Source: Dermatophagoides farinae (Eukaryota > Arthropoda > Arachnida > Sarcoptiformes > Pyroglyphidae). Taken from it: 64,000 bases of DNA. The notes below the pieces were generated by a model, which was not told the origin of the DNA, did no database searches, and worked only from the letters and a program-made list of their open reading frames with translations. Numbering within the stretch: position 1 is the stretch's first letter; the number at the start of each line of letters is the position of its first letter. Where the stretch lies: positions 4,403,501 through 4,467,500 of the forward strand of contig NC_134683.1 of assembly GCF_024713945.1 (NCBI RefSeq), given 5' to 3'. This document shows, in pieces, positions 12,012 to 25,561 of the stretch. The position numbers were made by a program, and so were the translations under genes.

Positions 12012-15000
12012 ATGAAACGACCATTTATTGGAAAATATAATTTCATTTTATTTTCATTCATAATTTGGATTAGTTTTTCATTCATACTGGATTCGTATGC
12101 AATATCCGATTATTATCGTCGAATAATATCATCGAATGATACAATTTTCGGTACAATTACCAACGATCGTGATGGTGAACATGAATGGCTATTCAAAACG
12201 AATGATCCTCTATCCATCATCAAATTTATTAATATTCAATTTATTTGGATTAATTTATCAACTTGTAATTCAACAACGGATACAATCTATTTGTTCAATG
12301 GTGATTCTTATGAAGATCGTCTCATCGGTTCTATTCATGGTCCATTTTATGGCCAATCATCACAATTGAAACCATTTGTTGGTAATCGAAATCGATTATT
12401 GATGATATACCATCGTCAATCATCATCATATGATGATTTGCCAACATTTTCATTGCAATATTCATTTACGAATTGTCCATTGAATTGTACGAACAATGGA
12501 CATTGTATCAATAATCAATGTCACTGTAATGATCACTATGGTGGTGATGCTTGTGATTTAGATACACGTACTGAATATGATTGCCCCACCAAACGTATTG
12601 GTTCATCATGCAATATCAATATCAATGATGTACAGTCAACCAAATGGTTCGAATTATTTTCTAATCAACACATTTTCTCTGCTCGTGCATCTCATGATTC
12701 AGTTTATGATCGCCATACTGATCAAATCTATACATTCGGTGGACGTAGCTATGAATCAATTTATGGAGATTTATTATCATTTTCAATTACGAAAAATAAA
12801 TGGTTCAATTTAACTGACTGTGATAACAAAAATACTTACAACAACACCAACAACAACAGTACAAATCAACCAAAACCACGATGGGGTCATACCATGAATA
12901 TTATTAATGATTCATTGATTATATTTGGGGGAATCGGTGCAGATGGACATCAATTCAATGATATTTGGATATATAATCTAACCAATTGCCGATGGATCCA
13001 ATCAATAGACAATAATATTCCGGCACTTGCATTTCATGTTGCAATCATTGTAGATAACCAATGGCTTCATATTCATGGTGGTCGTTTCGAGAATTCCACA
13101 TATTCATCAAATATTTATCGTATCAATTTATTATCATCATCAAATTATCAATGGGAATTGGTTCGATCATTGAATAAAGGTCGAACATTAGCTGCACATA
13201 CTGCCATTGTTTATAATCGATCTATAATTGTATTTGGTGGAATCAGTGGCACAAATGGAAAGCTTTCGAATGCAATGTATCAATATGATATCGATCACAA
13301 TTATTGGTCCAAATTACGGTATTCACAAGAAACGAAAAAAAATGTTGTTGTGCCAGAAAAACGTGCATTTCATTCCATGATACTTGTTGATGATGATGAT
13401 GATTATCTTGTGATTTTTGGTGGATTCATTCAAAACAATGATTGTCTTGGTGATGGTTCGCTAACATATGCTTTCTCGTTGAAATCTAGATATTGGACTA
13501 AATTGAATGATATCAGTGAAAAATTTCCATTCAAATCAATCATTTCACATACCTTGGTACGACGAAAAAATTTATTATTCATTATTGGTGGTTATTATGG
13601 CCAGATTCGTAATGAAATTTTTGTCACACAGATACACTGGAACAGCAGCAGCTATTTCCATCATTATCATCACGTGGACAACAAGAATTCTGAATTAATC
13701 ATATGGAAATATTTTAATGTGCCAAACATTTCAATGCCTGATGTGATGACAATTCAGACAGTGGATCAAATGACCATTCCTTGCCAATTACTGCCAAATG
13801 AACAAATGATACGAATTTTTGGCTTTATTCATCCATTTGGCGCGCAAACATTTGATAAAAATTCTCTAAGAATTTATCTTCATAACGATGTTGATAATGA
13901 TTCCAAGAACAATAATTCTACATTCGAATCGATTGCAATCAATACATCATCATTTGTTAATCATCAATTTATTGATTATATAATTCACTTACCGATTCGA
14001 ATTGTAATGGATCAATTAGATTATGACAGTGATATTCAAATGACTTGGAATGTAATTACTACCGTGATGACGAATGAATCGAATAATTTTCAGCTATCAT
14101 CATTCATCCATGCTCAAGACCAATGTCATTCATATTCAGATTGTTATAGATGTCTTACGAACGTTGCTTGTGTATGGTGTCCATCCCGGTCACAATGTTT
14201 GATTCGTAATCATTATGAAATGAATTTATGTTCCGGGTATAATGAACATAATTTAATGATTGATCCAGAAGAATGTATCCAATGTTTTAATGTGGATAAT
14301 TGTCAACAATGTCTTCAACAATGGCCATATTGTCAATGGCTTGTTGATTATGAATTGTGTGTACGTCGAGGCCGAATAATCAACAATTCGATTATGATTA
14401 CAAATATTGAAAATTGTCCAATGGATTGTGCTCAAAGAAATCAATATGAACATTGTGTCGATGGAAACGGTAATTGTATTTGGTGTGAATCAATGAACAA
14501 ATGTCTCCGGTGGTCACAGCGAATCATTAGCGAATTATCATTATTTGATTTTTGTCGAAATTCATCATCATTCATCATAACCAATGATCGTAATGTACGT
14601 TCGACAAATGAATGTGCAATGGGAACTTATGGCAATAGCAATTCTGGTTGTCTGCCTTGTAATTGTAATGGACATGCTAATCTTCATCATGGTGTATGCC
14701 ATTCACAAACCGGTATCTGTTTCTGTCAAGATAATACCGAAGGTTATCATTGTGATCGTTGTCGAACCGGTTATTATGGTGATCCACGAAATGGTGGTAT
14801 TTGTTTTCAAGAATGTCAAAATAAAGCATTCATTTCGATGGCAACATTTGGTCATTTTGGATCATACATTCGTTCTGATATTTATCGAAATTTTTATTCA
14901 ATGAAAAAATCTGAATCACAATTGTTGTTGACCACCAAATCACATTGTATGTGGATTATTTCAACTGGTGATGAACAACAACAAAATGAATTTCAATCCG

Positions 15001-18000
15001 AATCAGATGGCCATAGAAACCCAGTTCAAATCAATATATTTCAATCATTTAAATTGAATTGTTCACATAGTACATTAATCATTTATGATGGAATACCCGA
15101 TATCGTTTCGGCCGATAATCGTATTGCGAATCCTCAAATTTTAGCATCAATTTGTGGTGCTAATCAACGATATGATTTACAATTTATTGCTTATTCTGGT
15201 ATTGCAACCGTTTTATATAAAACCGATAACCATCAACAACAACAAGGATTCAATGCATCATATCAATCATTAATGTCTTCCAATTTAACGGCAACAACAA
15301 CAAATCAATCGAATTCATCATCATCATCAATATTGATGACAAAAATTCAATGGCCACTACATTCACATACACTTGAATATTTTGATAATTTTCTAATTTT
15401 TATTGGTGGTCATCCGCATTCAAAACATCATCTTGGTTTGTCATTATATTCACTAGATAATAATCAATGGATTCAATCAGATCTTGAATCAAATTCGAAT
15501 GGACTTTTTTTCCCATCGAATCGATATCTTCATGCAACAGCATTAATTCAGAATAAACTTTATGTTTATGGTGGATTAGATATTCGTACGAATGAGATTT
15601 TATCAGAATTTTGGTGTTTATCATTTGCCAACGATCACCATAATTCCCTTAATCCAATATGGATCAACCTAACAGCAACAGTTAATTTTACCAATCCAAT
15701 GAATCATCGAATACCACCATTAGTTGGCCATACATTGACCAAGATCAAATTTGGTGAATCATTGAAAAACAATAATGATGATGGATATGCATTGATTTTA
15801 ATCGGTGGTTTCTCTACCACCAATGGTTATTCTTTCAATCAATACATTTACAGACCACATCAGAATGAATGGATATTATTGATGACTAAAGGACCATCAC
15901 CATTAGGTATTGTTGGCCATTCAACTGTTTATCAGTCCGAATCAAATATGATTTATGTATTTGGTGGATTAGATTTTAAAGAATCACATAAAATGGCCAT
16001 TTCGAATACGTTGTATACACTTGATTGTCAATCATTGGTTTGGCATCGTATACAACCACGTTCGGTATTGAATTCTATAACACCGCTTTATCTACATTAT
16101 TCAATTTCATTTAGAAATTATATGTTTGTATTTGGTGGTAAAAAAATCATCAACGATTATCGTAACGATGACACAACGACGACAATGAAGAAATCAAAGA
16201 AAAATGACTATCCAATATCATATGCCTATTTCTATAAATGTAATCGATGGATTGCAATGATTAATGTTTCCACGTCATCCTGGTGGAATACATCGATTTT
16301 AAATCATCACCACCAACATGGATCATCATCATCATCATCATCATCATCATGGTCAATGACTATTGATTCGAATGATTCAAAAACTATTTATTTGTACCAG
16401 TCATCATCAAAATCGTGGTCAATTGAAACAATTCGATTACCAGATGATTTTTGTAAATTTTTTTCCAACGATCAAAAACGATGTTTATCAACTGATGGAT
16501 GTTCATATTGTCAACAACAACAACATTTGAATGAAACTTTAACCGGTGTTTGTTTTGATCAATCATTGTCATCACAAAAGTCAACGGGTATTGAGACTTT
16601 GGATTGTTTGAAAATAATAACAAGTGATAAAACAACAACAACAAATTGTGCAACGAAAAAAGAATGTAATCAATTTACAAATTGTGGTGATTGTACGGCA
16701 GCTAATTATGAATCATCGAGGCGGCATGATGATGGATGTCAATGGTGTGCTGATTGTCATATGGCTAATGGACAATGTTTACGTATGAATGATACATGTC
16801 AATGGGAAAATGAATTCACATCGTCGGTTGGTGGTGTTGTTGTTGTTGGACCGACAACATGTAGTAATATTAGCCTAATTGAAACGGATCATTGTTCTAC
16901 TCGTCGTTGTTTAGCCACCGATTGTCAGAAATGTTTATTACTTAATGAACGTCGTTTACGATCATCATCATTTTATCATCACCATTCACATCATAATCAT
17001 CAGCTTGGTGATTGTATATGGACCAAACAGGTATATAAATTTATTCGATTTGGCCATTCAGCAATACCAACGAATCCAATATTTGATTGGGCATGTATTG
17101 ATTCATCGATTGTTAAATATTCGGATAATGAAAAATGTTCCCACAATACCACCATTAGATTGTCCTAAACGATGTAATGATTACAATAGTTGTACAAGTT
17201 GTTTGGAAGAAACCAACCACCGGTGATGAAAGTGGTAGTCATGAATGTGTATGGTCCGAATTAACCAATGAATGTATGTCACCAACATATATGGCCATTA
17301 AATGTCAACATGGTTTTTGTGGCATCGGTGGTGGTTTTATTTATCGTCTTCATCATACAACACAACAATGTCCACCGGAATGTGAAACATTTGAAAAAGC
17401 CGTCGATTGTCTTTCATTATTACATTGTGGTTGGTGTGCTATCGATGGTTTAGCTATCGATGGTGTTGGTTTCTGTTTGCAAGGCGGTTTGTTTGGTCCT
17501 AAATATCAATCATGTTCAAATCAATCATCAATAGATTTATTAAGTCAACTTAATCACAAACCTTATTATGTACCAATGACTGTGTTGAAAACATCATGGC
17601 ATTATATACAATCACCACCGGAGAATGAATGTCTTAATGGTCATCATACATGTGATATGAAATCACAGAATTGTATTGATCTTGATGAAGGATTTATGTG
17701 TCAATGTAAAAGTGGTTATCGAATGTATGAAAATAATAATATTTGCAAACCAATCTGTCAACAAGGTTGTGTTTATGGCATATGCGCCGTACCAGATGTT
17801 TGTCGATGTCATTTTGGCTATATTGGGGATGATTGTTCTATCGAATGTCAATGCAATGGTCACAGTACTTGTCCATCGGCTGATCAACGAAACATTTGTA
17901 ATGAATGCCATAATAATACACAAGGAAAATGGTGTGAAAAATGTAAACCATTTTTTGTTGGTGATCCAACAACAACATCAACAACAACAACAACGAAAAA

Positions 18001-19840
18001 TCGTCTATCATCATCATGTCAACCATGTTTTCGGTTTTGTCATAATCATTCAGAATTATGTTTCGATGAAAATGATTTACAGAATTTAACGACAATGGAA
18101 ATAACCAAATTCGATGATGATTATTGGCATGAATATGGTCGAACAAAAATCCAACATGGCCCATTATCGGAACCATCGACAATCTGTGTGAATTGTAAAA
18201 ATAATACCGAAGGGGAACGTTGTGATCGTTGTCGACTTGGCTATTTCAAGATCAGTGATAATATTCATGATGGTTGCCGTAATTGTATGTGTAATGGCCA
18301 TGGTACTGTTTGTAATCCATATAATGGTGAAAATTGTGATTGCCACAATAACACCGAGAATGATCGTCAATGTAATTATATGAATTCAAAAGAATATAGT
18401 AATTACATAAATAAGACTTATTTTTTTAAATCATCACAAATAATGACCACATATTCATTGCCATGTTGGATGTTACAATGTTCAAAATGTAAAGATTATT
18501 TTTATGGTCAACCAACTGGTGGTCATCAATGTTATCGTCATATGTATTTGGATAAAGAATATTGTATTGATCCACAGACACAAGAAAATTGCCTACATCA
18601 TCGATTACAACAACAAAAACCATTGCTAAATGGTCGTACAATGTTTTTTGGAATACAACCACGTTATATGAATGTTGATATTCGATTAATAGTGTATGCT
18701 ATTGAAGGCCGTATTGATCTTTATTTGGCATCAAGAGATGATATTTTTATCGTTAAAGTTGATCCAGAAAATGGATTTCATCGTTTGTTTATTGATAAAA
18801 AATATCTGCGTAATATTTCACAGTATAATATGGCCAATAATGATTCTAGCAATGTAATGATGACAACAATGAATGAAACAAAAATTTCTGATCTTTTGGA
18901 TTTGGGCGGCTCAACCAATGTGACATTAAAATCACCATATCAAATGATTTTGGCCGATATGAATGGTGAGATATCATCATATTTTACAATGAAAAATTTA
19001 TATGAAATTATTGTGGTGAAAAATATTGAAAATCGTCTCGAAATAACCATACCATATCGATATCATGATCTTCGAACGACACGTTATTATATAATGATTC
19101 GTGGTTCATTCCATAATGATTCGGATGAAAATCAAGCGTTCATTGTACTACGACAAGATCAAAGCCGTATTGATTTATTTATATTTTTTTGTGTTTTTCT
19201 TTCATGTTTTTTTCTTTTCTTGTCCATGTCGATAATGTTTTATCGTGTAAAACAAATAATTTCCGTATATCGTGCAAGACATTTACAAGAAATTGAATTA
19301 GAATATATGGCTAATCGGCCATTTACATCGATAACCGTTCTCATGGATGATGATATAAAGAATCGACGCGAATCATCAGAAATGATATTTCGGCTATACA
19401 ATGAATCAACAACAGCGATGATGATGACACCACCATCAAAACAATATCGTCGAACAACTACGACACAATCAATTTTTCGTCAATTAACATCTGGTTTTAA
19501 AGAATCACCAAGGAAAATTTATCCAGCAGATCATCAACATCATTCAATGATGAAAGAACAGATGAAAAATCGTAATGAAAATCTTGTGACACCGATGCCT
19601 GTATCGATTGAATTTACAAATGATAATATGGCAGCAATATTTACAACATTAATTCGATTTCCAAATGATGATAATAGTAATCGACGACCTATACAGATGG
19701 CAGCTGCATCTACATTAGTAAGAAATTGTCCATTATTATTGCAAAAATTATCAACAACATCAGCAGTTACCAGTAACAACAACAACAACAACAACAACAA
19801 TCCAGGATCTGTTGCTGGTGATGAAAATAATGCAAGATGA
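12012..19840 (+). CDS. Megf8: MEGF8 (multiple EGF-like domains 8), apparently intronless
   Basis: A type I membrane protein of about 2608 residues after allowing two one-base corrections. Order: signal peptide (residues 1-30), CUB-like domain, EGF (CTNNGHCINNQCHC), Kelch repeats (~195-550), PSI domains (~705-860), laminin EGF (CNCNGHANLHHGVCH), second CUB, second Kelch set (~1110-1480), more PSI repeats, a calcium-type EGF, laminin EGFs, and one membrane span near residue 2385 (IDLFIFFCVFLSCFFLFLS). The cytoplasmic tail has MANRPFTSITV at 19307-19339, matching the MASRPFA-type motif. In vertebrates that motif lets MEGF8 recruit the ubiquitin ligase MGRN1 to lower Smoothened levels. Drosophila Megf8 acts at synapses and in the epidermis. 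Two frame breaks lie at 17140-17142 and 17220-17221, inside one PSI repeat. The first frame reads 1718 residues to a stop at 17168, and a third frame runs 17177-19840. AATAAA at 19966 is a candidate poly(A) signal. Confidence 0.93.
17140..17221 (+). other. Double one-base frame break inside a Megf8 PSI repeat
   Basis: Three frames are needed within about 80 bp to read the conserved PSI repeat: frame 1 to NEKCS, frame 2 for PPLDCPKRCNDYNSCTSC, frame 3 for ESGSHECVWSELTNECM. Skipping one C in CCC (17140-17142) and one C in CC (17220-17221) restores a continuous product. No splice sites fit without removing conserved cysteines. Conserved residues (PPLDCP) lie upstream of the first in-frame stop, so the slip precedes that stop. 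Confidence 0.75.
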
Positions 19841-22800
19841 TTATGACATTTCCGTTCCAAATTCTACAAATAAGAAAATTATTTTGTAATTAATTATATG
19901 CTCATTATATACATTCATCATCATCATCATAATGTACAAACATTTTTTTTTTGTTCAGAAAAATCAATAAAAAAAACTTTGAAATTTTTGAAAAACCCGG
20001 ATCTGAATGATTCGAACAAATATTTGTTGTCCACTGGTTGTTGTTCTCGTATAAATGATGGTGATGCAAACGACATTTTTTTGTTTACTTTGAAAAAAAT
20101 TTCCATCCATTTTTTTTTCGTTTTCGCCAAACAATCACCAATCATTTGTCACACACACACACAAACAGACATTTTGAATCGAAATAGCATCGAATTTTTG
20201 CTTGATTTTTTTTTCTCACAAAAAAACTATTCCATCATCATCATCATCATCACCATCATCTAAAATCGGTAATTTCAACAACAACAAAAAAATCGGTGTT
20301 GATTCGATTCAAGTATTTTTTGTATATTGTGTTTCATTCATGTTTTTTTTCATTTCTTCACTACTAATTCACTACACTACTACTACTACACGCACACACG
20401 TTTCTCCCCGTTTTTTGTTTGATTCACAATCAATTTAATGGGCCTGTTAATAGGTCATCGTTTTTTTTGTTGTTGTTTGTATACTGTCTAAACACATGTG
20501 TGTCTATCAAACAAACCGATAAGCCGTAAAATAAGATGAAAAATATTCGAGCTTTTTTGGATGGATGGATGGATTGATGATGATGATCATCATCTGCAAA
20601 TTTTTCGTTGAAATACAGAAAACATTAACGATTCACACCATTCATGATTGTTGTTAACAACACAGCTTTTTTTCAACAACAACAAAAAAAAAAATATCAT
20701 TATATGATCATGATCAACATGTTTGATTGAACAATATTCGAATTTTTTTTGTTGTTCTGTGTTGATTAGACAACGAAGATGATAGAAAAATTCTTAAATG
20801 AAAATCCTCATCATCATCATCATCAATTGATTGATTCATTCAAAATATAAAATAGCCGGTAATGATCCACACACACACACACAATGTTGTTATTGATGAT
20901 GATGAAGATAAAAAAAGTATGAATCAAAAGAAGAAAAAAAAAACCATTTTGATTCAATAATCAATCTTATCGTCGATCAATCTTTGAATTTTTTTTCCTT
21001 ATGTTATTCATTCATCTTTTTCTGTTGTTGTTGATCATCATTCTCATTAGGTTTTTTTTTGCGGAGATATTTTTTTTTGTCCATAATCTACAGGTGATCA
21101 TTATGGTGTGGTTTGTTGTACCAAATTGATTGATTTTATTTTTCTACATATGATAGGGGGATTTTACCCAAATGCATTGATCGGTCATTGATATATGATG
21201 ATGATGATGTCAGTTATTAAAAAAAAAATTTCCATTGTAACTTTATTACAATGTTTAAGAGCCACAGAAATAGAAAGTTAAAGCCAGATTTTTTGTTTGT
21301 TTGTTTTGTGAATATTCGATATGGTTCAGATTCAGATTCAGATTTTTTCATATAATGGTCTTATCATCATCATCATCATCATCATCATCGAATGATTCGA
21401 ATCGAATTATTTTTCCTCCATCACTATCGATATATCGATCTCTTCATCATCATCATCATCATTAATAAATAGTAAAAATAGACATATATCCAATAGATCA
21501 GATCATTGAACCATCATCATCATCATCATCAATATTCATTTCGATTTATTCATAGATTTTTTTTCTGTGCAAAAAAAAATCATTAATGATTTTTTTTCGA
21601 GATTTAGATATGGACATCATCATCATCGTGTCCATCAATAATTCCAATGATAATAATAATAATAACATTCATTTATGTTACTAAAATTGGAAGAATTCCA
21701 ATTTGAATTGATTGAAATTAATTTTTGTTTTTTTTATTTCTCGCTCGCTTAATTTGGATATATTATTATTATTAGATTGATTTCAAATTTGATTTGATTT
21801 AATTTACTTAACATTGACATAATACTAATGTAATGATTAATTTCTGATTTCATGGTGTGTTCATAAATGTCGTGTTCCTACTCGTTCTGTAATATATACA
21901 GAATTTTCATTTGATTGATATTGATATTGATGTGAAATGATTAAATTGTGAAGAGAAAAATTGTGTCACCTTGATGATGATGATGATGATGATGATATGC
22001 AGCCTTGATTTTGAATGATTTGAATGTAAATGAAATCAATTACTACAAACTTGAATTTATTTATTCATAAGGAATTTGTTTCGTTTCGTATTTTTGTTTT
22101 CTTGTTTTTCATACAAACTTGGAATGCATAATGATGATGATTCAAACACGCCCTGTTTTGACCATCATCATCATCATCCTGTCCGAAAAAAGGCCATCAA
22201 TCGATACTATCGATAGTAACGATAAGATTTTTGTTTTTTTTTATTATTATTATGTTAAATAATAATTAACATTCAACGTTAATCAACATTCTCCATGTCT
22301 TCAACATGGATTCATTCATTATCATGATAATGATGATGATCATCATCAAGATGTTAATGATGATCAGACTCATTAAAAAAATGATGATGATGATCGCCCT
22401 GTGCATCATCATCATGTGTGTGTATGTGTTTCAATTTCACAGATCGAAGGTCCATCTGTTTCATCCATTTTTTTGTTTCTCGTCAACAACAGCAACAACA
22501 ACAACAACAACAACAAACGATAATTGAGATGAAACTGAATCCTGGTTAGTGATGTAAATTCAATGGAAAATAAAAATACCAGCAGCTTTTTTTTCCATTC
22601 CAGCAAAATTAGTATTCAGATTTAGCCTATTTTTTCCAGAGAAGCAAAAAAAAAAAAATGATAAATTTGACGCGCCGATAAAAAAAAATTATGCCTCTTT
22701 ACCTCGTGATTATCTTCATACTAGTGTGTTGAATCTGATTATTATTATAATCTAATAAAGTCTAAATTCACCAACCAGAAAGAGAGAGAGAGAGAAAGAA

Positions 22801-25443
22801 ATGGTAGCCATCATCGATTTGGTCAAGGTTTGTTGATGCTAAATAAGGGAAAAAATTTCTTTAAAAATCATCTATTGTCTTGTCTATATTTGTTTTTTTT
22901 TGTTGACCGGTAAATGCAAAGAAAAACGTCAATCAAATTTGTTTTTTTCTTCGTTCTTCTTTTCCGTCGATTGATGTATGTGATCCAAATAAATGATGCT
23001 GGTTGAATCAAAATAGTCGCCCGAGTAAAAAGAACCGATTTTTTTTTGGTTAGTTTCCAGCCACCAATGGTAGGTAAATTATATGGTTGGTTTAGTTTAA
23101 CAGTGAAACAGGTATTTTAGATATAAAAATTATATATATGGCGTGTTTATTTAAAATGACACATTCAGCAAGAAGAAAATCCTATTTATCAATCAATCAA
23201 ACAATGTTGAATATTCAACACAATAACACACAAAAAAAAACCCGCACGCACATCAAATCGAATCTTTTTTTTCTGATTCATCTCATAACATTGTTTTGAT
23301 TGTTTGGGTTACACACACACATACGTCGTATATGAAAAATTCTGGAAAATTTCTTCATCATTTTTTTTCTCAAAAAAAAAAATTATCTTGTCAAATTGTT
23401 TATTGAATAATCGTTTTCGATTAAATAATGGACATTTTTTTCTGTTTTGTTTTCAGCATTCCTTGCGTGAGTCTATTATGTAAATTTGTCATTTATAAAT
23501 GGCGATATAAATGGAATGATGATGATGATCGATATCTTGTTGCATATATATGTGTGACAAAAATATCAATGTCCTTAACGAACACAACAAATCATGTCGT
23601 TGTTTCGAAATGAGAAAACAAAAACGACCTGAACTGTGATGGCCGACAAATAATAAACAAATACAAATACAAAAATTTTCCCGTTAAATTGTCGAAGAGA
23701 AATGACGAGGTAAATTTTTTTTTTTAATTTCAAATCAGAAAAACTGATTGAACTTGAATGTTTTCGTTTTCGTTTTCATTTTTTTTTTTTTGCTTTTGAA
23801 ATGTGAAACTAGATCCTGATTATTACTGATGATGATGATAATTATTATTGTTTGACTTTGAAATCGAAATGAGTTTTTTTCCTTCTTTCTTCATCATCAT
23901 CATCATCGTCTTATTCGTCATTTAATCATTTTTTGTTTTGTTCAAAAGGCCACAACAAATTTTTTTGTTTGTTTTTTTTGGACATTTAAGGGCCAAATAG
24001 AGAACGACAAATAAGCATTGAGATGACAACAACAACAACAACAAACAACGATGATGACAAGACAAACGAGCAATGTCAATTAGGTCGAATGATTATTGAT
24101 TTTTTTGTTTTACGGTCGTTTTGACGATTTTTTTTAAATTTCATTATTACAATACATGGAATTCGATACAATCGATATTTATAATAATAAAACATAATCA
24201 TCTCTATCCATATAGACAGCGATTAATTCTCATTCATTGAACCATTGAACATAATCAATCAATCAATCAATCAAAAGAAATTGAATAAATTCAAAAGACA
24301 CCATTATTATTTGTATCCGACTGGAAAGAAAATGAAAATTATTATCATCGGATATTAATAGAGCTGGAAAACAAACTGGATGCCACGCCGGTTCTCGAAA
24401 CATAACATTCGAAATAATGGTAGAAAGCAAGCTAGCAAGCAATGAATAAACAAATATCAGGTTAGAAAATGAAATTTTCGTTTTGATTTGTATGTTTTTT
24501 TTTCTTTACTTTTTTTCAGATCCAATCATCATCATCATCATCATCATCTGTATATCAACCACATTCACTATAGTGAAATTCAATTGAAAAAAAAATTCCT
24601 GTATAACTCTTGTCCAAACCAAAACCAACATTAATCTCTTCTTCTATGTGTATGTCTAAAATGTTGAATTTTGATTGAAGCACCCCGTTAAGATTTTTTT
24701 TTCCCGTTGTTGTGAAAGTGGTCATCATCATCATCATCATCATCATCGTTAAAAAGTAAACAACAACAACCACGAGAGATGATCGTCTTTAATAGAAAAA
24801 AAATATACCCGAAATAGAGTAGTAGAAGTAGAAATGAAATATAAATCAAATCAAATCAAAATATTATCAGGCCACACACACCATTCATCCATTCATCTAT
24901 ATATCCATTTATTATCCAAACAAACGAACGAAAAAAAAATCAACAAACGGAAACAACAAATTGATATATGAAGAAGATGTAAGTAGCTATTTTGATTGTT
25001 TGAATTAAAAAAAAAATGTCTGTCTATTCTATAGAATTGAATAGAATTTTTTTTGGTTTAAATTTTTTTTTCACATCGAAGAAAAACACCCATTTTTAGG
25101 ATTTGTTGTTGTTGTTGATATTAGTCTAACTGAACATTTAGCTTAGTTTATTTTTCTTCCTTTCTCTCTCTCTCTCACTCTTTTTTTGTTGATAATTTAC
25201 TTGTTGCTGTTTGTTCAGTTAGCTTGTTGATCGTCGTAATAATTCTCTTTTAGTAATAATCATCGTATTTTTTTTCATTTCGTTTCGTTTTGTTGATGTT
25301 GTTGTTGTTGTTGTTGGTAGGTAGACACTACTTTAACAAGCTTTTTTTCGAAACGAAAAAAAAACTCTTAATAATCATCATCATCATCATCATTGGAAAT
25401 CAGCATTCACCATCATTCATTCGACAGGCAGAGTGATTCGAAA
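19841..25443. other. 5.6-kb intergenic region, no gene seen
   Basis: Megf8 3' UTR at the left (AATAAA at 19966-19971), then AT-rich sequence with many ATC/ATG trinucleotide runs (for example 21364-21390 and 22381-22394) and CA runs. Two TATCGATA octamers match the core of the insect DREF element. The first, at 21425-21432, is followed by a second ATCGAT. The second, at 22208-22215, sits inside the palindrome TACTATCGATAGTA (22205-22218). Short open frames here are repeats in translation. Part may be regulatory sequence of the gene at 25.5 kb. Confidence 0.45.
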
Positions 25444-25561
25444 ATGGTAAGGATTTTGTTTGTTTGTTTGAATTTTTTTTCTGGACTAATCATGATTTTT
25501 TTTTTCATTTGATATATATATAGTTTAAAGCATATCATCTCAAGTCTAATAATTAATAATA
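25444..25561 (+). promoter_or_regulatory. Spliced 5' leader with a possible 11-codon upstream ORF
   Basis: ATG at 25444-25446 sits directly on a strong donor (ATG then GTAAGG at 25447). A matching acceptor (ATATATAG) ends at 25523. Splicing gives MFKAYHLKSNN followed by TAA, ending about 10 bases before the main ATG at 25562. If used, this uORF would dampen translation of the main frame. The intron is 77 bp, like most others in the window. Without splicing the upstream ATG gives a different short frame. Confidence 0.45.

Noticed and set aside
17156-17168. TCC TAA at the end of the first Megf8 frame, resembling the antizyme +1 frameshift site (TCC TGA)
   Set aside because: Conserved residues PPLDCP are read in the second frame upstream of this stop, so the frame must change earlier, near 17140; a slip at the stop would miss them.
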